The position numbers and the translations under genes were made by a program. From Bacteroidales bacterium (lineage in GTDB: Bacteria > Bacteroidota > Bacteroidia > Bacteroidales > UBA3824): DNA of 6,400 bases. The stretch is taken from the NCBI GenBank assembly GCA_017645985.1, contig JAGCNK010000133.1, positions 1 to 6,400 of the forward strand, in the 5' to 3' direction. The notes beneath the pieces are model-generated. The model searched no databases, was not told where the DNA came from, and was given only the letters and a program-made list of their open reading frames with translations. Shown piece by piece: positions 1-5,249 of the stretch. How positions within the stretch are numbered: position 1 is the stretch's first letter; each line of letters starts with the position of its first letter.

Positions 1-1
1 A

Positions 2-748
2 TTCCTTATAGTATTGTTCCTTGGTGAGGGCATCAGCATTCTCACCGGCGCCAAACTGCTCGAATGGCTCTTTAAGAACTATGAGGTGCACGTTTGGGCG
101 TTCTTTTTCGGACTCATCCTCGCCTCGGTATACTACGTTGGCAAGATGATGAAAAAAATCGACGTATTTAAGGTCTTGCTCGCAATTGCGGGCGCAGGTG
201 TGGCGTTCGGTTTTTCGGTTATCACTCCCGCCACCGAAAACGACAACATCTTCTATCTTGTATTTTGTGGTGCGATAGCTATCTGCGATATGCTTTTGCC
301 CGGTATTTCGGGTTCGTTCACACTTATATTATTAGGCAACTACAAACTCATCATAATCGACTCGGTTTCGCATCTCAACTTAATGGTGCTGATTCCTGTG
401 GCAATAGGCGCTGTGATAGGTTTCCTGTCGTTCTCGCGCTTCTTGTCGTGGCTGATGAAGACCTATGCCGAACAGACTATCTCGGTTCTCACCGGATTCA
501 TCTTTGGTTCGCTCGTGTTTATCTGGCCCTGGAAAAAGCCTCTCTACCTTATGCAGAACGGTCACGAGGTGTTCAATTCGCACGGCGAGGCTGTGATTGA
601 GGGATATGAGAAATATCTTCCCGACCTTACGGCGCAGACCTTCTGGGCTATAGCGTTTATGATTTTGGGAATTGTGGTGTTGTGCTTGATAGAGGAACTT
701 TCGGCACGACGCGCAAAACGACAAGAAGCTGAAATTGAAAAAGAATAA
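2..748 (+). CDS. DUF368 / PopT-family polyprenyl-phosphate transporter, 5' end missing
   Basis: This reading frame is open from the left window edge (first complete codon at 2) and stops at TAA 746-748, giving 248 visible residues. It is strongly hydrophobic, with about six to seven membrane segments. The motif DMLLPGISGSF (codons from 287) matches the second PGxSG repeat typical of DUF368 proteins, and FFFGLILAS (about 101-127) and GFIFGSLVFIWPWK (493-534) match other conserved stretches. The family is usually about 290-320 residues, so roughly 60-70 residues, including the first PGVSGGT-type motif, should lie upstream. DUF368 proteins (PopT) are known to return undecaprenyl phosphate across the cytoplasmic membrane for reuse in cell-envelope synthesis; that role here is inferred from family membership. 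The charged C-terminal tail (RRAKRQEAEIEKE) is probably cytoplasmic. The TTG at 14 is an internal codon, not a start. The next gene begins 36 bp downstream with no visible terminator, so the two may be cotranscribed. Confidence 0.88.
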   Translation, partial: FLIVLFLGEGISILTGAKLLEWLFKNYEVHVWAFFFGLILASVYYVGKMMKKIDVFKVLLAIAGAGVAFGFSVITPATENDNIFYLVFCGAIAICDMLLPGISGSFTLILLGNYKLIIIDSVSHLNLMVLIPVAIGAVIGFLSFSRFLSWLMKTYAEQTISVLTGFIFGSLVFIWPWKKPLYLMQNGHEVFNSHGEAVIEGYEKYLPDLTAQTFWAIAFMILGIVVLCLIEELSARRAKRQEAEIEKE

Positions 749-784
749 ATAACTTGAATATAAACAATTTATAATATTAAGAAA

Positions 785-1915
785 GTGGAAGTTGAAACTT
801 TTAAAATGATAGCCACGACCTTTGAGGGTCTGGAGGATGTGTTAGGACGCGAACTTATGCGCATGGGCGCCGAAGACGTGAACACCGAGCCGTGTACTGT
901 TACTTTTACCGGCGACAAGTATTTGCTTTACGAAGCCAACTACGAGCTGCGTACTGCGTTGAAAATTTATAAAGAGATTCTCAACTTCTCGTTCGAATCA
1001 AAAGAGGAGTTTTTCGAAAAGCTCAAAGAATACCGCTGGAGCAAGATTCTCAATATCTACAAGAGCTTCAACCTCAAGGTTGTTTCTAAAAACGAGCAAC
1101 TCGGCGAGGCAAGCAGCATTGAGCAGCAGGTTAAAGAGCTTATTTGCGAATACTTCAACTTGAAATCGCACAAGACTCCTCCTCACGATGTGCCTAATCC
1201 ATCGGTTGTTATCGACATCAATATTGACGGCGGCAACTGCTCGCTGCTTCTCGACAGCACTGGCGAACCCCTTTCTCGTCGCGGTTACCGCATCACATCA
1301 GGTTTTGACCCGCTCGACGAGGTTTACGCCGCAGGACTTGTTCAGCTTTCGGGATGGAAGGCCAACACCAACTTTATTGATCCTATGTGCGGCTCTGGCA
1401 CGTTGCTGATTGAGGCTGCAATGTTTGCCTACAACATTCCCGCTCAGGTTTGCCGCGAAAACTTCGGCTTCTTCACCTGGAGAGATTTCGACGCAGAAAT
1501 GTGGAAGGATATCAAGAGCGACGCCAAGGTAAGAATAAAGCACAACGGCGAGTTCGCATACAAGATTCTCGGCTACGACATTTCTGAGCAGGCAACCAAA
1601 GCAGCAGGACAGAACATCAAGAAGGCAATTCTCGACAAATATATAAATGTGTTCACCGCCGCAGCCAAGGATATTCAACTTCCCGACGGCAACAACACGG
1701 TAATTCTCGATCCTCCCGTAATCGACGTTTACAAAAAAGAGGAGACCAAAAATATTATTTCTAACATTTCGCAATTGATGAAGAAAAATATACAGACCTC
1801 GAAACTCTGGTTACATTCTGATTATAAAGAATTTAGCAAAGCTATCGGTCTCAATCCTCAGAAGGAACACGCGATTGTTAAGAACGGAAAGGAATACTTT
1901 TTGCAATTATTTTAA
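785..1915 (+). CDS. THUMP-domain class I SAM-dependent RNA methyltransferase (RlmL/Trm14-like)
   Basis: This 376-residue protein has the layout of bacterial RlmL N-terminal-half and Trm14-type enzymes, which make N2-methylguanosine in rRNA or tRNA. The N-terminal MIATTFEGLEDVLGREL opens the ferredoxin-like/THUMP part (to about residue 158). DSTGEPLSRRGYR (157-169) is the linker block, and FIDPMCGSGTLLIEAA (197-212) is SAM-binding motif I. GYDIS (263-267) is motif II. Motif IV reads ILDPPV (307-312), whereas the family normally has NPPY or NPPW, with Asn and the aromatic residue contacting the target base. Activity or specificity may therefore differ. The start chosen is GTG 785 because family members have several residues before the MIA block. 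ATG 806 is the alternative and would give 369 residues. No in-frame ATG exists between the upstream stop at 761 and 785. The substrate (23S rRNA or tRNA) cannot be told from the sequence. Confidence 0.87.
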   Translation: MEVETFKMIATTFEGLEDVLGRELMRMGAEDVNTEPCTVTFTGDKYLLYEANYELRTALKIYKEILNFSFESKEEFFEKLKEYRWSKILNIYKSFNLKVVSKNEQLGEASSIEQQVKELICEYFNLKSHKTPPHDVPNPSVVIDINIDGGNCSLLLDSTGEPLSRRGYRITSGFDPLDEVYAAGLVQLSGWKANTNFIDPMCGSGTLLIEAAMFAYNIPAQVCRENFGFFTWRDFDAEMWKDIKSDAKVRIKHNGEFAYKILGYDISEQATKAAGQNIKKAILDKYINVFTAAAKDIQLPDGNNTVILDPPVIDVYKKEETKNIISNISQLMKKNIQTSKLWLHSDYKEFSKAIGLNPQKEHAIVKNGKEYFLQLF

Positions 1916-1943
1916 AAAAATTAAAAAAAAATACGATTTTATA

Positions 1944-1974
1944 TTCGCAGATATCAAAAATTACCATATATTTG
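1944..1974 (+). promoter_or_regulatory. Bacteroidota-type promoter for siaBC
   Basis: A perfect -7 box, TATATTTG (1967-1974; consensus TAnnTTTG), lies 38 bp before the siaB start. The -33 element is weak: TTCG at 1944-1947 is separated by 19 bp, the usual spacing. An A-tract region (1915-1931) lies upstream and may help as an UP-like element. Transcription would begin near 1981, leaving a leader of about 30 nt. The call rests mainly on the -7 match and its position. Confidence 0.55.
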
Positions 1975-2012
1975 TAAAGTGAAACAAATAAAGTAATCTT
2001 AAAGACAGCCTA

Positions 2013-2576
2013 ATGAGAGAAGCGATACATAGTCTATATGAAAAAGCGGTGAAGGGCAACGTAGTGTTGTCGTTCGAGGGTGTTATTACATCCGACCTCT
2101 TAGACAATGTATTTGCTGAGGCTGAAGACAAACTCAAGGCCGACAACGAACAGCCCCGCGTTATCAAAAAAGTATACAACATACTTGTGGAGGCTCTTCA
2201 GAACTTGTTTCACCATCTCGAAACACCGCCCGACGAGTTTTTCGTCAACTCTGAGTTCAAGAAAGGCAGCCATTATGCGTTTTTCTGTATGACCAAAGAG
2301 AACCAGGGCGTCTACCGTATTACCACCGGAAATTTTGTAAAGAACCTTACCGGTTATTTTCTCCGCGACCGTATCGAGCAGCTCAACTACCTGTCGCAAG
2401 ACGAGTTGAAGGACCTATACAAAATAGTGCTCAACAACGATGAGTTCTCGGCCAAAGGCGGAGGTGGTTTGGGATTTATAGAGATGGCCCGCAAGTCGGG
2501 CAACAAGTTCGGTTTCGAACTGTTGCGTCAAAACAAAGATTACTCGTTTTTTGTTTTGGAGGTATTAATATCATAA
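2013..2576 (+). CDS. siaB: SiaB-family protein kinase (DUF6272)
   Basis: This is a 187-residue cytoplasmic protein with no signal peptide or membrane segment. It has the hallmarks of a GHKL-type ATP-binding fold: an N-box-like helix VEALQNLFHHLE (residues 59-70, with E60, N64, H67 and H68) and a glycine-rich G-box-like loop KGGGGLGFIEMARKSG (148-163). In the Pseudomonas Sia system the SiaB kinase phosphorylates SiaC on a threonine, and phosphorylation stops SiaC from activating the diguanylate cyclase SiaD. The gene immediately downstream, 29 bp away, is a SiaC homologue, which makes the assignment firm. ATG 2013 is the start: it sits at a sensible distance from the promoter at 1967-1974 and the upstream sequence is A-rich, without a Shine-Dalgarno motif. 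No SiaA phosphatase or GGDEF cyclase gene is adjacent. Confidence 0.85.
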   Translation: MREAIHSLYEKAVKGNVVLSFEGVITSDLLDNVFAEAEDKLKADNEQPRVIKKVYNILVEALQNLFHHLETPPDEFFVNSEFKKGSHYAFFCMTKENQGVYRITTGNFVKNLTGYFLRDRIEQLNYLSQDELKDLYKIVLNNDEFSAKGGGGLGFIEMARKSGNKFGFELLRQNKDYSFFVLEVLIS

Positions 2577-2605
2577 TGTAAACAAAACTTAATTAATTAA
2601 ATAAA

Positions 2606-2995
2606 ATGGATTCAATAGACATAGAGGGAACACCAAAAACGCCGTCGGTTTCGTTTGAAGCCGCTACGGGAAAGTTAGTGATTAAAGGTAGATCGATTCC
2701 CGAAAATTCGATAGAGTTTTACAAACCGCTCGTAGACTGGATCGACAAATATGCAGCCGAGGCCAAAGGAACGGTTGAAGTGAATATGCAGCTTGAATAT
2801 TTCAATACAAGTTCGTCTAAGTGTATTTTGGACGTATTTAAGAAATTGGAGAACCTGCACAACAAGAGCGTTGCCGACGTGGTAATAAACTGGTACTACG
2901 AGGAGGACGACGAAGATATGCTTGAGGCTGGAGAAGACTACCAGTCGATTCTAAAGCTCCCCTTTAAGATGGTGGAGGTGGGTTCCCAGGAGTAG
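2606..2995 (+). CDS. siaC: SiaC-family regulatory phosphoprotein (DUF1987)
   Basis: This is a 129-residue acidic protein of the DUF1987/SiaC family, whose fold resembles STAS-type anti-anti-sigma factors. The central motif LEYFNTSSSKCILDVF (residues 63-78) is the family signature. Its Thr is residue 68, the same number as the phosphorylated Thr68 of Pseudomonas SiaC. The N-terminal block TPKTPSVSFEAATGKLVIKGRSIPENSIEFYKP is also typical of the family (cut here at residues 9-41). A very acidic stretch, EEDDEDMLEAGED (about 105-117), follows. The likely role is a phosphorylation-controlled switch acted on by SiaB. The target of unphosphorylated SiaC, a diguanylate cyclase in Pseudomonas, is unknown here. 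The start ATG 2606 follows an AATTAATTAA-rich spacer. The gene ends in tandem TAG TAG (2993-2998) and is the last gene of its transcription unit, followed by the hairpin at 3038-3089. Confidence 0.88.
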   Translation: MDSIDIEGTPKTPSVSFEAATGKLVIKGRSIPENSIEFYKPLVDWIDKYAAEAKGTVEVNMQLEYFNTSSSKCILDVFKKLENLHNKSVADVVINWYYEEDDEDMLEAGEDYQSILKLPFKMVEVGSQE

Positions 2996-3037
2996 TAGTT
3001 TTGGTTTTATTGAGTTCATTTTGTATATTACACAATA

Positions 3038-3089
3038 GAAACGCCTGCAAACAAAGGTATATGCATTATCCTTTGATTGCAAGCGTTTC
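3038..3089. terminator. Large hairpin between convergent genes, probable bidirectional terminator
   Basis: The arms 3038-3057 and 3070-3089 are complementary at 18 of 20 positions, and one of the two exceptions can form a G-U pair on one strand. The loop is 12 nt (3058-3069). The hairpin lies 43 bp after the siaC stop and 14 bp beyond the end of the convergent EEP gene, exactly where both units should end. There is no long uninterrupted U-run on either side, so termination efficiency is inferred. Confidence 0.75.
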
Positions 3090-3102
3090 CTTATTTAGGA
3101 GT

Positions 3103-4185
3103 TTAGTTTTCTTTACATACGTAGAGCACCACAGGCAGATGGTCGCTGAAGCCGTTGAGCCATTCGCCGCCTGCCGATGTGCGTTTGGGACTTCCCTTAT
3201 ATCTTCCCGACTGATTGATTAGATATTCGAGCCTGACTATCTCGCAGCTGCAATATGTGAGGCGTTTTTTGTCGTGGGCAATTGTTTTTTCCACAGTTTT
3301 GTTGTGCTTGGTGATTGACTGAATATGGTCCTTGTCCAAAAGGTTTTCGGTGATCATTATCTGGTCAAACAAGTTCCAAGCGCCTCGGTAATAATGAGTT
3401 CCTGTTCCCGAAAAATGAATCTCCCACCAGGGGTTGAACAGTCCCGACGGTTCTACTTTTGAAATTTCGCGCCTTCCGCCAAGTACGTCGCACATACTTT
3501 TGTCGTGAGGGTCGTCGTTCATATCGCCCATTATAAATATCTTGATATCAGGATTTTGCTTTTGAAGCGAATCCTTGATAGCCTTCACCTGTCGTGCACC
3601 AAGTTCGCGGTAATAGCTTGTGCTGTACCGGCTTGGCAGATGGCATACCACCACCGCCACGTTTTCGTTGCCGAGTGTTCCGTTAACGGTTAAGAATCCG
3701 CGAGTTGCGTGGTTTTTGTCCGAGTCATTCTCGTAGATATAAGGCACCAATTTGTAATTCAACGGCTTGAACAAACTTGGGTTGTAGAGCAGTGCGCAGT
3801 CGATTCCCCTCTTGTCGGGACCCTCTTCGTGGATGTATTTGATGCCACGCTCTTGGAGAGGCTTCTGGGCAATCAGGTCGTTGAGCACGTTCTGGTTTTC
3901 GATTTCGCTCAGTCCTATAAATGCGCATCCTTCAGGCACTTGGCTGGTGCCCATATCAGCCAGCGCACGCGACATATTGTTTAGCTTGCCTATATATTTT
4001 TCGCTATTCCATTTGTATGTGCCGTCGGGCAGAAACTGGTTGTCGTTTTTGCCAACGTCGTGAATAGTGTCGAAGAAATTCTCCTGATTGTAGAAGCCTA
4101 CTGCAAATTTGGTAACAGGATTTTGTGCTTGGATTTGAGAACCAAGGAATACTAAAAGTACACTTAAATATACAAGTCTGTTCAT
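3103..4185 (-). CDS. Secreted endonuclease/exonuclease/phosphatase (EEP) family hydrolase
   Basis: This 360-residue protein has a signal peptide: MNR, a hydrophobic core LVYLSVLLVFLG, and a likely cleavage after A20 in IQA|QN. The mature part carries the metal-dependent EEP (DNase I-like) motif series in order: YNQENFFD with N36, GLSEIEN with E94, RGIDCALLYN (127-135), CHLPSR with catalytic-type H182, MGDMNDDP with D221 and N223, FDQIMI, and C-terminal SDHLP with S347, D348 and H349. All catalytic positions expected for a working enzyme are present. The family includes nucleases, phosphodiesterases and lipid or sugar phosphatases, so the substrate cannot be named; the cell location should be periplasm or outside the cell. 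The gene starts 10 bp after the stop of the upstream plug-domain gene and has no promoter of its own that I can see, so the two form an operon. It ends at TAA 3103-3105 before the shared hairpin. Confidence 0.88.
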   Translation of the reverse strand: MNRLVYLSVLLVFLGSQIQAQNPVTKFAVGFYNQENFFDTIHDVGKNDNQFLPDGTYKWNSEKYIGKLNNMSRALADMGTSQVPEGCAFIGLSEIENQNVLNDLIAQKPLQERGIKYIHEEGPDKRGIDCALLYNPSLFKPLNYKLVPYIYENDSDKNHATRGFLTVNGTLGNENVAVVVCHLPSRYSTSYYRELGARQVKAIKDSLQKQNPDIKIFIMGDMNDDPHDKSMCDVLGGRREISKVEPSGLFNPWWEIHFSGTGTHYYRGAWNLFDQIMITENLLDKDHIQSITKHNKTVEKTIAHDKKRLTYCSCEIVRLEYLINQSGRYKGSPKRTSAGGEWLNGFSDHLPVVLYVCKEN

Positions 4186-4195
4186 CAGTGTTTTA

Positions 4196-4864
4196 TTAAT
4201 TTTTGCCGTCTTTCAAGTTGATAATGAGCACACCGTTTGCGCTTTGGCTACCGTAAATGGCAGCAGAACCGTCTTTGAGCAGCGAAATGTCTTTTACATC
4301 GCAAGTGGGGATAAATTCAATAGTGTCCACAATCTTGCCGTCAACCACATATGTGGCGCAGGGTGAGGCGTTTATGGTGTTCGGTCCACGTACAATGATG
4401 CATCCGTCGGTTCTGATATAGATACCGTTGAAGTTGGCTCTGATAAGTTCGTAGATGTTTCGGTAGTTGCAATAATTGTTTTTATTTTTCAAGTATTCAA
4501 TCGCTTGTGTGCGGTTTGTCTCGCTGATATATCCGTAGCCTACAGCCATATTCACGTTTTCTTCGGTAGCAGTGAAGTTCAGTTTTACCGTGATAGTGTC
4601 TTTGGTCCGGCTGTTGATTTTATGTTTTTGCGTGTTGAAACTTTTGGAAGAAAACACGAGACAGTCTTTATCGTAGCACGCCAGGGTGAACATACCCAAC
4701 GAATCAGTATATGCGGCGGCTTGCGATTTTTGCGCCTTCACAGTGATGCCTGAAATGGGCAAATCGTTTAGAACGGTAACCTGCCCGGTTACTATTTTGG
4801 TCTGTTGTGCTTGCACCGATATTATTGGTAATAATAGTAGTGCCAATAGTGATAACCTTTTCAT
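4196..4864 (-). CDS. Secreted plug-only TonB-receptor-like protein (carboxypeptidase-regulatory-like + plug domain)
   Basis: From ATG 4864 the product has 222 residues. It has a signal peptide (MKRLSLLALLLLPIISVQA, likely cut after A19). A short beta-sandwich of the carboxypeptidase-regulatory-like type follows (about 24-96; ISGITVKA and TDSLGMFTL are typical). The C-terminal domain (about 104-222) is a SusC-style plug: MAVGYGYISE resembles the VVVGYG opening, then YELIRANFNGIYI, IIVRGPNTI, YVVDGKIVD, and DVKDISLLKDGSAAIYGSQS followed by ANGVLIINLKDG. The protein then ends; the 22-strand barrel of a real receptor is absent. Six Cys are present in the mature part (C63, C68, C132, C155, C169, C188), which could form disulfides. 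An upstream in-frame ATG at 4897 is rejected because it lies inside the promoter -7 box. The 10-bp gap to the EEP gene implies cotranscription. The function is unknown; a periplasmic binding or signalling role is possible. Confidence 0.82.
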   Translation of the reverse strand: MKRLSLLALLLLPIISVQAQQTKIVTGQVTVLNDLPISGITVKAQKSQAAAYTDSLGMFTLACYDKDCLVFSSKSFNTQKHKINSRTKDTITVKLNFTATEENVNMAVGYGYISETNRTQAIEYLKNKNNYCNYRNIYELIRANFNGIYIRTDGCIIVRGPNTINASPCATYVVDGKIVDTIEFIPTCDVKDISLLKDGSAAIYGSQSANGVLIINLKDGKN

Positions 4865-4894
4865 ATTCTCTAATTTTAGTGTATTTATTATCTT

Positions 4895-4926
4895 CAAATA
4901 TATAACTATTTTTTTAGAACTACAAA
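4895..4926 (-). promoter_or_regulatory. Bacteroidota-type promoter for the plug-EEP operon
   Basis: On the minus strand, TTTG (4923-4926) is followed after 20 bp by TATATTTG (4895-4902), matching the Bacteroidota consensus TTTG-N19-21-TAnnTTTG at every fixed base. Transcription should begin near 4888, giving a leader of about 24 nt before ATG 4864. This site decides the start codon of the downstream gene. Confidence 0.75.
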
Positions 4927-5018
4927 TTTGACTGCTGTTTTTGTAATTGGTTTAATGAGCTTTTGACATATTCTATAATATGTTTTAACATTTATTAACA
5001 TTATTCTTTTAAATCTGT
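4927..5018. other. AT-rich spacer between divergent promoters
   Basis: This very AT-rich stretch separates the minus-strand plug-EEP promoter from the plus-strand trp promoter. It contains no convincing open reading frame. Apart from the repeat at 4980-5001, described separately, I see no recognisable element in it. Confidence 0.6.
4980..5001. repeat. Short inverted/direct repeat cluster, possible operator
   Basis: ATGTT-TT-AACAT (4980-4991) is an inverted repeat, and AACAT recurs at 4997-5001. Seen another way, TTAACATT occurs twice (4985-4992 and 4995-5002), exactly 10 bp apart, one helical turn. It lies about 17 bp upstream of the trp -33 box, a suitable place for a regulator. In such AT-rich DNA it may be chance. 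Confidence 0.3.
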
Positions 5019-5049
5019 TTTGATTTCTCAGAATTTATATTTTAATTTG
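5019..5049 (+). promoter_or_regulatory. Bacteroidota-type promoter of the trp leader and operon
   Basis: TTTG (5019-5022) is followed after 19 bp by TTAATTTG (5042-5049), which differs from TAnnTTTG only at the second base. Transcription should begin near 5056, about 14 nt before the leader peptide start at 5070. This short leader fits an attenuation-controlled transcript. Confidence 0.6.
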
Positions 5050-5069
5050 CGGCGTTAATAAAAGTAAAA

Positions 5070-5132
5070 ATGAAGTTATTCAATATGACATACGGCAATT
5101 GGTGGTGGCGCTTACGGAACTTAAATTCGTGA
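5070..5132 (+). CDS. trpL: trp operon leader peptide with three consecutive Trp codons
   Basis: This small ORF encodes MKLFNMTYGNWWWRLRNLNS (20 residues; stop TGA 5130-5132). Three Trp codons in a row (5100-5108) are improbable by chance and are the sensing element of ribosome-mediated attenuation: with little charged tRNA-Trp the ribosome pauses there. The first segment of the alternative RNA structure (5109-5116) begins on the base right after the last Trp codon, so a paused ribosome would cover it. The stop codon lies within the second pairing segment (5127-5135), so a ribosome that finishes the peptide would cover that instead. An intrinsic terminator and trpB follow. The start is A-rich (AAAGTAAAAATG), without a Shine-Dalgarno motif, as is normal for this phylum. 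Confidence 0.9.
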   Translation: MKLFNMTYGNWWWRLRNLNS

Positions 5133-5198
5133 GTGGTACACCTTATATATATAAAGATATTGAAAAAGGCTTGTCGGAGACTCACGACAAGCCTTTTT
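5109..5198 (+). promoter_or_regulatory. trp transcription attenuator (1:2, 2:3 and 3:4 alternative hairpins)
   Basis: Three competing pairings can be traced by hand. Pairing 1:2 joins 5109-5116 to 5128-5135 (8 bp including two G-U), with an 11-nt loop. Pairing 2:3 (antiterminator) joins TCGTGAGT 5127-5134 perfectly to ACTCACGA 5180-5187. It can be extended inward by ACA 5138-5140 with TGT 5172-5174 and CCTT 5141-5144 with AAGG 5166-5169. Pairing 3:4 is the terminator at 5163-5198. Because 2:3 uses bases from the terminator's 5' arm, its loop and the start of its 3' arm, the two cannot coexist as drawn. A ribosome stalled at the Trp codons masks segment 1 and frees segment 2, so transcription continues into trpB. 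No energies were computed. Confidence 0.82.
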
Positions 5199-5199
5199 T
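5163..5199 (+). terminator. Intrinsic terminator of the trp attenuator
   Basis: The arms 5163-5176 and 5185-5198 are perfectly complementary over 14 bp, with a nine-pair core GGCTTGTCG/CGACAAGCC, an 8-nt loop (5177-5184) and a run of six T (5194-5199). It lies 50 bp upstream of trpB and after the trpL stop, so it ends transcription early when tryptophan is plentiful. Confidence 0.93.
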
Positions 5200-5249
5200 G
5201 TTGGAAAGTATCCAAGTTAACAAATGAAATTAATTAAACACAAAATAAA

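Noticed and set aside
1298..1774. Minus-strand ORF of 158 codons inside the methyltransferase gene
   Set aside because: It is antisense to the conserved SAM-binding region and has no recognisable domain or start signals.
3001..3222. Plus-strand ORF of 73 codons after siaC
   Set aside because: It runs through the intergenic hairpin and then antisense to the conserved C-terminal end of the EEP gene. It shows no start signal or domain.
4865..4897. Longer start (ATG 4897) for the plug-domain gene, adding 11 residues
   Set aside because: The extension overlaps the TATATTTG -7 box at 4895-4902 and would put charged residues before a signal peptide that already begins properly at MKRL.
4963..4986. 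Possible promoter: TTGACA at 4963-4968 with TATAAT nearby, or TTTG with TATGTTTT at 4979-4986
   Set aside because: TATAAT follows TTGACA by only 5 bp, and the TTTG to TATGTTTT spacing is 13 bp rather than 19-21 bp. The promoter at 5019-5049 fits better.
5201..5215. Small hairpin TTGGA/TCCAA between the terminator and trpB
   Set aside because: Only 5 bp with a 5-nt loop; it is too weak to assign a role and is not needed for the attenuator model.
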